From CAZOWL01 sp964583605 (GTDB taxonomy: Bacteria; Pseudomonadota; Gammaproteobacteria; Chromatiales; Chromatiaceae), in NCBI GenBank assembly GCA_964583605.1, contig CAZOWL010000007.1, forward strand, positions 1 through 64,000: a stretch of 64,000 bases of DNA, given 5' to 3'. Shown one piece after another: positions 8,772 through 17,056 of the stretch. The position numbers were made by a program, and so were the translations under genes. How positions within the stretch are numbered: the stretch's first letter is position 1; the number at the start of each line of letters is the position of its first letter. The notes under the pieces were generated by a model. It was given only the letters and a program-made list of their open reading frames with translations. It ran no database searches and was not told where the DNA came from.

Positions 8772-9338
8772 ATGCCAACACCGCCGACGCCGAAACCGGC
8801 CGTTGGCCGTCAGCTCAAGGTGCCACTGCCACGCGGCCCCGGCGCGTTGAGACCTGGCATCGGGCGGCATCACCTTACGCAACGAGCACGATGCTTGAAC
8901 GGCTTCACGCTGATCGAGCTCCTCCTCGTGCTGGCATTGGCCGCCGCGGTCATGGCGATCGTCCCACCGATGATCGGCGCGGCGTTACCAGGTATCGAGC
9001 TCAAGGCGGCGGCACGCCGCACGGCGGCCGGGCTAAGGCTGGCGCGGGAAGAGGCGATACGCAGCGGTCATGACGCCGCCGTCACGATCGATCTTGCCGA
9101 GCGCGCCTTGCAGATCGACGGCGACTACCGATCCGTGCGGCTACCGCGGCGGATCAAGCTATACCTAGAAATCGCCGAATCCGAGCAGCGCGACGAGCAG
9201 ACAGGCTCGATCCGCTTTTTCCCAGATGGCAGCTCCACGGGAGGGATCATCCGGCTTGCGCGCGGCGAGAGCGGCTACGAGGTCGGAGTCAATTGGCTGA
9301 CGGGCCGCATCCGCATGGCGGCCTGGGAGGCCCAATGA
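8772..9338 (+). CDS. gspH: Minor pseudopilin GspH
   Basis: Minor pseudopilin with the prepilin motif G|FTLIELLLVLALAAAVMAI at residues 44/45, followed by the GspH-type pattern AARRTAAGLRLAREEAIRSG and the late IRFFPDGSSTGG motif. The ATG at 8772 gives an unusually long 44-residue leader. The only closer in-frame alternative is a TTG three codons before the cleavage site, which is too short, so the long leader or an unrecognised start must be used. The stop overlaps the gspI start (ATGA). Confidence 0.92.
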   Translation: MPTPPTPKPAVGRQLKVPLPRGPGALRPGIGRHHLTQRARCLNGFTLIELLLVLALAAAVMAIVPPMIGAALPGIELKAAARRTAAGLRLAREEAIRSGHDAAVTIDLAERALQIDGDYRSVRLPRRIKLYLEIAESEQRDEQTGSIRFFPDGSSTGGIIRLARGESGYEVGVNWLTGRIRMAAWEAQ

Positions 9339-9748
9339 GCCGCGGAGCCCGCCGCGCGGGATCGGACCAGGCCGGATTCTCTCTACTCGAGGTCCTCGTC
9401 GCTTTCGCCATCCTGGCCCTAAGCCTTGGCGTCCTGATGCAGATCTTCTCGAAGGCGATGGTCGTAACCGTGACTGGAGCAGATCTCGGACACGCCGCTG
9501 CAGTCGCCGAGCTCACCCTCCAGACGGTCGGCATCGAGATACCCCTGGAGCCGGGTATCTATGACACCGATGCGTTGGACGGATTCGCCCGCAGCGTGCG
9601 GATTGAGCCCTATCCAGCATCCATCATGACCGACGACGAGCCCCTACTAGAGGCCTACCTGGTCACTGTCGAGGTGCTTTGGCAGGATGGCGGCGGGACA
9701 GTGCGGCGCTTCAGCCTCCCGACCCTGCGGCTCGGCGTCGCGCTGTGA
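9335..9748 (+). CDS. gspI: Minor pseudopilin GspI
   Basis: Minor pseudopilin that nucleates the pseudopilus tip with GspJ and GspK. The leader is 14 residues, then G|FSLLEVLVAFAILALSLGV with Glu+5. It is 137 residues in all, typical of GspI. The ATG at 9335 overlaps the gspH stop codon (ATGA), and the stop overlaps the GTG of gspJ, so translation is probably coupled. Confidence 0.94.
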   Translation: MSRGARRAGSDQAGFSLLEVLVAFAILALSLGVLMQIFSKAMVVTVTGADLGHAAAVAELTLQTVGIEIPLEPGIYDTDALDGFARSVRIEPYPASIMTDDEPLLEAYLVTVEVLWQDGGGTVRRFSLPTLRLGVAL

Positions 9749-10473
9749 CGGCAACCGCCCGTTGTCCGGTCGAGCCCCGCTACTGGCGTGACCTCGGCGC
9801 GCGGGGCTTCACGCTGATCGAACTCTTGATCGCTCTGAGCCTTGTAGCCTTGATCACCGTGCTGCTCTTCTCCGGGCTGCGGCTCGGCTCGCGCGCCTGG
9901 GAGGGGGTTGAGCAGGCCTCCGAGCTCAACGCCGAGCAACGGCTCGCGAGGTCCTTCTTGGAGCGCACGTTGCACCAGGCCCGAGCCGCAACGGTGCGGC
10001 TCGAAGATGGCGAGCGCCTGGTCTTCGCTGGCGGCCCGCAGAGCCTGGAGCTCGTCGCACCTCTATCCGAGCGGGTTGGCATCCCAGGTCTCTATCTCCT
10101 CCGCTTCAGCCTACAAGAGCAGGGTCAGCGGACGGCGCTCGTATTGACGCGCTGGCTGTTCCACCCCGACATCCTGCTGGGCAATGCCGATGTCCCGGCC
10201 TGGGAGCCACTCGCGGAGGCCCGTGGCGTGAGCGGCGATGCGTTCGAGCTTGAGCAAGACCTGGCCGGCGGCGCCTATGGCACGACCGTGCTCCTTCCCG
10301 ATGTGGCCGCGCTCGAGATCGCCTATCTGGGGCCACTCGCGGGAGAGATGGAGCCCGAGTGGCTCGACGAGTGGCTCGATCAGCCAACCTTGCCGGTTTG
10401 GGTCAGTCTAAGGATCGCCACCCCGAACGTGACCTGGCCCGAGTTGCTGATAGCACTGCCAGGGGGCTTCTGA
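9745..10473 (+). CDS. gspJ: Minor pseudopilin GspJ (GTG start)
   Basis: Minor pseudopilin with the motif G|FTLIELLIALSLVALITV after a 21-residue leader. The conserved LRLGSRAWEGVE and EQRLARSFLERTLHQ segments fit GspJ. I choose GTG at 9745 because it overlaps the gspI stop (GTGA), matching the cluster's pattern. An earlier in-frame ATG at 9679 would put 66 bases inside gspI. The product is 242 residues. Confidence 0.93.
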   Translation: MTATARCPVEPRYWRDLGARGFTLIELLIALSLVALITVLLFSGLRLGSRAWEGVEQASELNAEQRLARSFLERTLHQARAATVRLEDGERLVFAGGPQSLELVAPLSERVGIPGLYLLRFSLQEQGQRTALVLTRWLFHPDILLGNADVPAWEPLAEARGVSGDAFELEQDLAGGAYGTTVLLPDVAALEIAYLGPLAGEMEPEWLDEWLDQPTLPVWVSLRIATPNVTWPELLIALPGGF

Positions 10474-11445
10474 ATGGAGGACATCTCGAGGGCCTGGGGC
10501 CGAGCGCAGCGCAGTCCGCTTGTTCCTCGAAGGCGCGAGGCCGGCATTGCGCTGGTACTTGTGCTGTGGGTGATTGCGCTGCTGACCGTTATGGCTTTAG
10601 GACTCACCGCGACCCAGCGCACGGAGACGGCCCTGACTCGCAATCAGCTCGACGTCGTCAGGTTCCGCGCGCTGACCGATGCCGCCATAAACTACGCGAT
10701 ATTGAATCTGCAATCACCGCTCCCTCTCGATAGCGCCGACCAAGCCGAGCTTTGGCTCCCCGATGCGGTGCCGCGACGCTGGACCTTTGCCGGCCAAAGC
10801 CTCCAGGTGACCCTTTTCAACGAGAAGTCGCGGATCGATCTGAATCTCGCCCAAGTTGAAGCGCTGCAATCCCTCCTCGTCGCGGTCGGGACCGAGCCAG
10901 ATACGGCCGCTTCCTTGGCCAATCGCATCCTCGACTGGCGTGACGAGGATGATCTGCGTCTGCTTGACGGGGCCGAGGATAGTGACTACGAGGCCGAGGG
11001 TTGGCCCTACGGCGCCAAGGATGGCCCGTTCGATACCGTCGAGGAGCTGCAGCAGGTCCTGGGCATGAATCGATCTCTCTACCGCCAGATCGCGACGGCC
11101 CTCTCGACTGACTCCGACTCCGATAAGGTCGAGGAGGAGTTGGCCACCCCCTTGGTCATCGCCGCCCTGCGCGGCCTAACCCTCGAGCAGGCCGAGGAGG
11201 AGAGGCAGCTTCGGGCAGAGCCCGGGACAGCGGGGAGCCAGGCCGAGGACCTGGCTACCGCCCCCCTCAATCGCGGAGGCCCACTCTACCGCGTTCAGGT
11301 GACCTGGCTCGTCGACGGACATCCGGCTCAGACATCGGAGACACTGGTGATCAGCAATCCCGGCGCCGTCCCACCCTATAGCATCCGCTGGCGTCGCGTG
11401 GGACTCAGCAATGAGCCGGCGATGCGACCCGCGCCAAGCACGTGA
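10474..11445 (+). CDS. gspK: Minor pseudopilin GspK
   Basis: Large minor pseudopilin that caps the pseudopilus tip. The hydrophobic prepilin segment G|IALVLVLWVIALLTVMALG begins at residue 24/25. As usual for GspK it lacks Glu at +5, which excludes it from the filament body. The GspK domain shows NEKSRIDLNLA, the helix-hairpin-helix-like NRILDWRDEDD and the segment DTVEELQQVLGM. It is 323 residues and begins directly after the gspJ stop. The low-complexity region EELATPLVIAALRGL through TAPLNRGG is a family-variable loop. Confidence 0.94.
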   Translation: MEDISRAWGRAQRSPLVPRRREAGIALVLVLWVIALLTVMALGLTATQRTETALTRNQLDVVRFRALTDAAINYAILNLQSPLPLDSADQAELWLPDAVPRRWTFAGQSLQVTLFNEKSRIDLNLAQVEALQSLLVAVGTEPDTAASLANRILDWRDEDDLRLLDGAEDSDYEAEGWPYGAKDGPFDTVEELQQVLGMNRSLYRQIATALSTDSDSDKVEEELATPLVIAALRGLTLEQAEEERQLRAEPGTAGSQAEDLATAPLNRGGPLYRVQVTWLVDGHPAQTSETLVISNPGAVPPYSIRWRRVGLSNEPAMRPAPST

Positions 11446-11605
11446 GCGCCCAATATCTGCCAAGGTCTGGTGGTCGGCCAAGCGGGTCCCACCGCGGCCC
11501 CCAGGACGGGTGCGTTTGACAGAATGCCCCACTCCGCGCAATCTTGTTCTTCCCTGGAGAGCGGCTCGGTCCATCGCCCAAGCGCCTGACACGGCGGGCA
11601 CACCG

Positions 11606-12691
11606 GTGACAATCAGCGCAGCATTGGAGTCCATCCGTCGTTTCGGAGCTTCTCTCGACGGCCGTACGCTGGCGGAGTGGGGAGTCGCCCTTCGTGGCTG
11701 CCTGCCCCCCTCGCTGCGGGGCTGGCTGTTGGGTCGCGACCGCAGGCTCTTGGTACGCCCGAGCGGATCAACGGCCGAGCTCTATCTCGCGGTCGGTGAA
11801 GAACGCGAGCCGCTCGGCGCGCTCGCATTGACCGAGCCAACACCTCTGCCGCCACTCGGCGATAAAGCGGAGAGCGAGCGGCAGCGTACCGTCCTGGTCT
11901 TGCCGGCGGCCGACGTGCTCCGTCGCACAGTGACCTTGCCGATCCAGGTGCGGGAGAACCTGGCCGAGGTCATGCGTTACGAGCTGGATCGGCTCTCGCC
12001 CTTTTCGAGCGATCAGGTGGGGTTCGATTTCGAGACGCGCCCGGCTGGAAGGCCCGATCGCCTGACGGTGGAGCTCGCGCTCTGTCGCAGGGACGGCCTT
12101 CAGCCATGGCTCGACCGCCTCCGCGAGCTCGGGCGTCCCGTCAATGAGGTGACTTGGGAAGGGGCCTGGCCAAAGGCCAATCTTCTCGACCCCGCCGAGC
12201 GGCCGCCCCGCCGGATTGCTTTGTTTAGGCTCGATCGCTTAGCCCTCGCGATGGCCGTGGTGCTCGCCGCGGCGGTGTTGATCTCGCCGTCGTGGCAACG
12301 CGAGCAGCTCCTCGAGCGCAATGAGCGTGAGCTGCGTCGCCTCCGGGCTGCGGCCGTGGAGGTCGACGAGGTGCGGCGCGCCCTCGAGCTCGCCCGAGAG
12401 GGCAGTGTCGCCGTGTTGCGGCGAAAGGCCGAGGAGCCGCGCATGATCGATATGTTGCGTGAGTTCACGCACGCCCTACCGGATCATACGTGGATTCAGA
12501 GTCTGGACGTGCAAGGGGACGAGGTGCAGCTTCGCGGCGAGTCCGCCCAGGCGACAGCGCTGATCGAGCTCCTCGAACGTTCGCCGGGCATTGCAGACGT
12601 CACCTTTCGCTCCCCGGTGACTCAGGTCGCCCAGACGGGGATGGAGCGCTTCAACATCGCGCTCCAGCACGTCCGCACGAGCACGCCATGA
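11606..12691 (+). CDS. gspL: GspL/PilN-like type II secretion protein
   Basis: Bitopic inner-membrane component that links GspE to the assembly platform. The cytoplasmic N-terminal half carries a PilM/GspL actin-like remnant (VLVLPAADVLRRTVTLPIQ, then MRYELDRLSPFSSDQVGFD). One membrane segment is centred on LALAMAVVLAAAVLISPSW. The periplasmic C-terminal half is a PilN-like ferredoxin fold with a short coiled coil. The frame opens at 11411 inside gspK, but a GTG at 11606 precedes the homologous region, so I prefer it (361 residues). The start is uncertain. The end overlaps gspM by ATGA. Confidence 0.85.
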   Translation: MTISAALESIRRFGASLDGRTLAEWGVALRGCLPPSLRGWLLGRDRRLLVRPSGSTAELYLAVGEEREPLGALALTEPTPLPPLGDKAESERQRTVLVLPAADVLRRTVTLPIQVRENLAEVMRYELDRLSPFSSDQVGFDFETRPAGRPDRLTVELALCRRDGLQPWLDRLRELGRPVNEVTWEGAWPKANLLDPAERPPRRIALFRLDRLALAMAVVLAAAVLISPSWQREQLLERNERELRRLRAAAVEVDEVRRALELAREGSVAVLRRKAEEPRMIDMLREFTHALPDHTWIQSLDVQGDEVQLRGESAQATALIELLERSPGIADVTFRSPVTQVAQTGMERFNIALQHVRTSTP

Positions 12692-13305
12692 GCGCGCCAG
12701 GGCCTGTACCGCGTCCTCTCTGCGCGCTCATCTGGGCGCTGCTGCTGGCAACACCCATGGCCCTAGCCGTCGGAATTGGCTTGCCTTGGTGGCAACACCT
12801 GCAGCGCCTGGAGGAGCGCGCGGCAGCCAGCATCGAGCAGATCCAACGCTATCAGCAGGTGCTTGGAACCCTGCCGGCGCTCAAGGCTGAGTTGGGCCGG
12901 ATCGAGGCCGACCAAGCCTACAAGGCCTTCTATTTCGATGCCTCGACACCGGCGCTGGCCGGGGCCGAGCTGCAGCGGCGCCTGCAGGAGATCGTTCAAG
13001 CAGCCGATGGCCGCTTGATCAGCACTCAGCTGCTGTCCTCACCGCCCGACGAGCAGCCCCCACAGATCCGGATTCGGACCCAGCTGCAGGGCACGACCGA
13101 GACGCTGCTGGATGTCCTGTTTGCCATCGAGCAGGCCCGTCCCTTTTTGTTCGTCGACCATCTCTCGGTCCGCTCGTCGGCTCGGCCCAGCCGCCCAACG
13201 CAACTCGAGCGACGTGCGGTACGCCGGCGTTCGCCGTTTAGCCAGGAGCAGGGCCTGCTGACGATCCGCCTCGACCTATTCGGCTACGCCTTGCGGGGCG
13301 AATGA
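12688..13305 (+). CDS. gspM: Type II secretion protein GspM (GspMb-type)
   Basis: Inner-membrane partner of GspL. It is 205 residues, with one N-terminal membrane helix (ALIWALLLATPMALAVGIGL), then a coiled coil (WWQHLQRLEERAAASIEQIQ) and a periplasmic ferredoxin-like domain containing ELQRRLQEIVQAADGRL and LLDVLFAIEQARPFLFVDHL. This pattern is typical of the GspMb/PilO-like subgroup. Its ATG overlaps the gspL stop and its stop overlaps the next start, so it is inside a translationally coupled run. Confidence 0.88.
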   Translation: MSAPGPVPRPLCALIWALLLATPMALAVGIGLPWWQHLQRLEERAAASIEQIQRYQQVLGTLPALKAELGRIEADQAYKAFYFDASTPALAGAELQRRLQEIVQAADGRLISTQLLSSPPDEQPPQIRIRTQLQGTTETLLDVLFAIEQARPFLFVDHLSVRSSARPSRPTQLERRAVRRRSPFSQEQGLLTIRLDLFGYALRGE

Positions 13306-13865
13306 TGAAGGCAGTGCCATGGGTCGCCTTATTGGTGCTTGCAGGGATCCTGGCTCTGCAATGGCACGATTGGCCTCCTGGATCACTGCCGGCGTTACCG
13401 TCACCTGACTCAGACCAGGTGTCCGCCGGGCCCACGCCGCTGGCCCCCGATCTGCTGGCACGCGTCGAGGCCTGGGAAGACAAGGGCGCCTATGCGGAGG
13501 TCATCGAGCGCCCGCTGTTCCTCCCTGATCGCCGACCGCCTGAAGAGGACGCCGGACAGGACCAAGCGCTCACGGAGGTGGAGAGCGCATCCCTTGACGG
13601 GCTCGATCTTACCGCCGTCATCATGACCCCTGATGAGACGGTTGCCTGGGTCCTAGACCAGGCGAAACAGGGCCTCGTCAAGCTGCGTACCGGTGAGGAC
13701 GTGGCCGGATGGAAGGTTCAAGAGATCCGCAAGGATCGTCTGTTGCTCGAGCGACAAGGAGAGACGAATACGCTACTATTGCGCATCTATTCGGCGCCAT
13801 CCATCCCGCCAAGGCCTCAGAGGCAGGGTCCGCCACGACGCTCGACGCCTCCCGCAGCAGACTAG
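13302..13865 (+). CDS. GspC/GspN-like type II secretion protein
   Basis: A 187-residue bitopic protein: an N-terminal membrane helix (VPWVALLVLAGILALQW), a proline-rich linker, the motif YAEVIERPLFLPDRRPP, and then an HR-type domain (LDGLDLTAVIMTPDETVAWV, then VKLRTGEDVAGWKVQEIRKD). This matches the periplasmic homology region by which GspC contacts the N0 domain of GspD. Databases often label the version that sits between gspM and gspD as GspN. No PDZ domain is present, so it resembles the short GspC/PilP class. Translation is probably coupled to gspM (ATGA overlap). The choice of C or N in the name is uncertain. Confidence 0.78.
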   Translation: MMKAVPWVALLVLAGILALQWHDWPPGSLPALPSPDSDQVSAGPTPLAPDLLARVEAWEDKGAYAEVIERPLFLPDRRPPEEDAGQDQALTEVESASLDGLDLTAVIMTPDETVAWVLDQAKQGLVKLRTGEDVAGWKVQEIRKDRLLLERQGETNTLLLRIYSAPSIPPRPQRQGPPRRSTPPAAD

Positions 13866-14028
13866 CCTCTGGACCCACGTCCGCCAGTCCGGCGAGCACC
13901 CGATCCGCAGCAGAGAAGCAATGCACGGCGCAGCCCTTCAATACCGCCGAGAGACTAGGACCCTGCTCCACCTTGTCTTGCGTGCTTCCCAAAATGGGGT
14001 GGAGCGGGGTACCGGGGCCAATGTCCCG

Positions 14029-14153
14029 CTAACGATCATGGGGCGAGGCCAGCCACCCCAGATGAGGAAAGGTCGCCTCGCCGCTGATCGTTCCCTCACC
14101 CCAACCCTCTCCCAGAGGGCGAGGGAGCGGACCTGCTTCGCGAAGTCCATTGT
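14029..14153 (-). repeat. 125-bp intergenic element, copy D (reverse), overlapping the gspD start
   Basis: Reverse copy from CTAACGATCATGGGGCGAG to about TTCGCGAAGTCCATTGT. It lies between the gspC-like gene and gspD and runs into the gspD reading frame; the only in-frame ATGs for gspD near the lipoprotein signal lie inside it (14038 and 14062). Confidence 0.9.
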
Positions 14154-16311
14154 ATGGATTGGCGGCGCCGCATTGCTGGCCTCGGCGCTCGGTCTCGCCG
14201 GCTGTGAGCCCGCGGACTGGGACCCGACGGTGCGCGTGGGCGACACCAAGGGCCATGTGATCGGCTCGGATAGAGGTGAGAGACCTAGCGCCACGACTCA
14301 GCCCTTGCGGCCCGAGACGGGCATCGCTGTCGGACGCGGCGCCGATATCCCCGAGGTGAGCACCTTTGTAGACCGTGGTACTGGTACCTTCGTCGGCAAG
14401 ATCGATCGCCCTGAGGTGGACACCCGGCCCGGGGACGTCACGCTGAACTTCGATGGCACCGACCTCCGAGAGGTCGTCAAGGTGATCCTGGGGGATCTGC
14501 TGCAGGTCAACTACACGCTGCACCCGGCCGTGCAGGGCACGGTCGCCTTACAGACCGGGCGCCCCCTGCGTCGCGAGCACCTGATTCCAACGCTCGAGAC
14601 GCTGTTGCGGATGAACAACGCAGCCCTCGTCGACAAGGGCGGGAGCTACGACGTCGTGCCATTGAATGAGGCGATTCAGGGCAACGTCATCCCCCAGCTC
14701 GGGTCATCGAGCCGTGCGCTGCCTGAAGGCTTTAGCGTCCAGATCGTCCCGTTGCAGTACATCGGGGCAGAGGAGATGAGCCGCATCCTTGAGCCGCTGA
14801 TCCCCGAGGGCAGCATCTTGCGCGTCGATACATTGCGAAACCTCCTCATCATCGCTGCAACGAGCCCGCAGATGGGCAATGTCCTCGATACGATCCGGGT
14901 CTTCGACGTCGACTGGATGGCCGGCCTTTCGGTCGGTTTCTTTCCCCTCGAGTATGCCCAAGCCACGGACGTCTCCCGGCAGCTCGAGACGCTGTTGGCC
15001 GACGAGAGCGGCAATCCGTTCACCGGCCTGTTCCGCTTCATACCCGTCGAGAGCGCCAACAGCCTCCTCGTGATCTCACCGCAGGAGAGGTATCTGACGC
15101 AGGTGCGCGGTTGGATCGAGCGGCTCGACATCGCCGAGGCCTCGGCCGAAGGGGCGCAACGAGTTTTCGTCTACCGCGTCAAACATGGTGATGCCGAGGC
15201 GCTGGCCGATATCTTGACGAAGCTGTTTTCGGGCGATGGCCAGGGCCAGCGGCGACCGGTCGGCGGAGTTGCGCCCGGTCTACAGCGCGCCGCCCTGGAG
15301 TCGGGCGCGGGTGACGAAGACCGGCAAACGACCGGCGCGACATCCTCGCCGCGTCAGGCCAGTGCCAGCACGCTCGAGATCTCGTCAAGCGTCAGCATCG
15401 TGGCCGACGTGGTCAACAATTCGCTGCTAATCCGATCCAGCCCGCGCGATTACAAGATCCTGCTCGATGCGTTGAAGCAGCTCGATATCGTGCCCCTGCA
15501 GGTCCTCGTTGAGGCCACAATCGTCGAGATCAGACTGGCCGGCAGCCTGCAGTACGGCATCCAGTGGCAGATGTTCGGTAAGATCGGTAACTACCAGCAG
15601 GACTACTCGCTCGATGGGACGCTCGATGACACGTCCGCATCGGGCATCAACAAGGCCTTTCCTGGCTTCAACTGGGCCGTCATCAACAACAGCAGCGTCA
15701 TCCGAGCGACGCTGAGCGCCCTGGCCTCTGACAACCTGGTCAACGTCCTCTCGTCACCATCGGTCATGGTATTGGACAACCAAACCGCTGAGATCCAGGT
15801 AGGCGAGGAAGTCCCGATCGTGACGACGCAGCAACAGGGTACATCCACGACCGACCGGATACTCAATCAGATCCAATATCGCGACACTGGTGTCCTGCTG
15901 TCGGTCAGACCCCGGGTGACGCCGGGGGGCCTCGTGCAGATGGAAATCGAGCAGGAGGTCAGCACGGTGGCGAGCCAAACCTCCGAAGGCGGCATCAACT
16001 CGCCAACCTTCCGAACCCGCAATATCACCAGCAACGTCGCCGTACGTTCCAACCAAGCCGTCGTGCTCGGCGGCCTCATTCAAGACCTACGTGAAGGCGG
16101 GAAACAGGGCGTCCCTGGTTTCTACCGTGTCCCCGTCCTAGGCGCCCTCTTTGGCGAGACGCGGCGCTCGGCCGACCGGACTGAGCTCGTCGTCGTGCTG
16201 ACCCCAAGGGTCATCGCGAGCGACCAAGACATCGAGTCGGTGACCGAGGATTTCCGCAAAAAGTTAAAGGGGTTGGATATGCAGGGGTTCGGATCCGGCC
16301 GGCGTGGCTGA
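14062..16311 (+). CDS. gspD: Type II secretion outer-membrane secretin GspD
   Basis: Secretin that forms the outer-membrane channel. The N-terminus is a lipoprotein signal (WIGGAALLASALGLAGC, lipobox Cys48 from the ATG at 14062), so this is a self-piloting or lipidated secretin. Domains follow in order: N0 (VTLNFDGTDLREVVKVIL), N1-N3 ring repeats (FSVQIVPLQYIGAEEMSRIL; LSVGFFPLEYAQATDVSRQL; RVFVYRVKHGDAEALADIL), a serine- and glycine-rich N3 insert, and the secretin core with VLSSPSVMVLDNQTAEIQVG and VPGFYRVPVLGALFG. About 28 N-terminal residues are encoded by repeat copy D. No other ATG, GTG or TTG lies between 14062 and the signal sequence, so the real start is unclear. It is the last gene of the cluster. 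Confidence 0.95.
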   Translation: MRKGRLAADRSLTPTLSQRARERTCFAKSIVWIGGAALLASALGLAGCEPADWDPTVRVGDTKGHVIGSDRGERPSATTQPLRPETGIAVGRGADIPEVSTFVDRGTGTFVGKIDRPEVDTRPGDVTLNFDGTDLREVVKVILGDLLQVNYTLHPAVQGTVALQTGRPLRREHLIPTLETLLRMNNAALVDKGGSYDVVPLNEAIQGNVIPQLGSSSRALPEGFSVQIVPLQYIGAEEMSRILEPLIPEGSILRVDTLRNLLIIAATSPQMGNVLDTIRVFDVDWMAGLSVGFFPLEYAQATDVSRQLETLLADESGNPFTGLFRFIPVESANSLLVISPQERYLTQVRGWIERLDIAEASAEGAQRVFVYRVKHGDAEALADILTKLFSGDGQGQRRPVGGVAPGLQRAALESGAGDEDRQTTGATSSPRQASASTLEISSSVSIVADVVNNSLLIRSSPRDYKILLDALKQLDIVPLQVLVEATIVEIRLAGSLQYGIQWQMFGKIGNYQQDYSLDGTLDDTSASGINKAFPGFNWAVINNSSVIRATLSALASDNLVNVLSSPSVMVLDNQTAEIQVGEEVPIVTTQQQGTSTTDRILNQIQYRDTGVLLSVRPRVTPGGLVQMEIEQEVSTVASQTSEGGINSPTFRTRNITSNVAVRSNQAVVLGGLIQDLREGGKQGVPGFYRVPVLGALFGETRRSADRTELVVVLTPRVIASDQDIESVTEDFRKKLKGLDMQGFGSGRRG

Positions 16312-16354
16312 GGCCGATGACCCCGGTTGAGCCGTCATCGATCAGGGGCGACGA

Positions 16355-17041
16355 ATGGAGACAACAGGCTCCTTGCTCACGGCCTTTCTTGTTGGGCTCC
16401 TCGGCGGAGTCCACTGTGCCGGGATGTGTGGCGGTATCGTCGCAGCGCTCACGGCGGGAGTGGGCGCCGCTGCTCGGCGGACCTGGCTCCAGCTGCTCCC
16501 CTATCACCTCGGCTACAACCTGGGCCGGATTGCCGGGTACACGATCGGCGGCGCTATCATGGGCACGTTCGGGTTGGCGCTAGCCCAGGTCGTTCCGTTG
16601 CATTATGGCCAGCGGACCCTCTACGGCTTAGCGGGTGTGCTCATGATCCTGCTCGGACTCTATCTCGCGGATTGGTGGCGCGGCCTGGAACGGCTCGAGC
16701 GCGCAGGCGCGATACTCTGGCACCGCATCGCACCGCTTGGCCGCCGCTGGCTGCCCGTCAAGACACCCGTCCAGGCATTTGGGCTTGGCCTGGTCTGGGC
16801 CTGGATCCCCTGTGGTCTTGTCTACAGCGTACTAGTGTGGGCCATTACATCGGGCGACCCGTTACAGGGTGCCCTGTGGCTCCTTTCCTTTGGTCTCGGC
16901 ACGTTGCCCAACCTGCTCGGCCTGGGCATCCTGGCCGGGGCTGCGGCCCGGTATATCGAGAAAGCGCTCTTCCGTCAAGTGGCCGGGGCGATCGTCATCG
17001 CGATGGGCATCATGTCGCTCTGGTCCCTCTTGGCGGTGTGA
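16355..17041 (+). CDS. TauE/SafE-like membrane exporter family protein
   Basis: A 228-residue polytopic membrane protein with about six hydrophobic segments. It has the repeated signature of the small TauE/SafE (DsbD-like) group: GLLGGVHCAGMCGGIVAAL near the N-terminus and GLVWAWIPCGLVYSVL in the second half. Cys residues in HCAGMCGG and IPCG are typical of the subgroup often found beside cytochrome cbb3 oxidase or copper genes. No such genes are adjacent here, and it stands between gspD and a convergent gene. Substrate unknown; sulfite, thiol or metal transport are the usual proposals. Confidence 0.82.
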   Translation: METTGSLLTAFLVGLLGGVHCAGMCGGIVAALTAGVGAAARRTWLQLLPYHLGYNLGRIAGYTIGGAIMGTFGLALAQVVPLHYGQRTLYGLAGVLMILLGLYLADWWRGLERLERAGAILWHRIAPLGRRWLPVKTPVQAFGLGLVWAWIPCGLVYSVLVWAITSGDPLQGALWLLSFGLGTLPNLLGLGILAGAAARYIEKALFRQVAGAIVIAMGIMSLWSLLAV

Positions 17042-17056
17042 TCCCTCCCGACGCTG

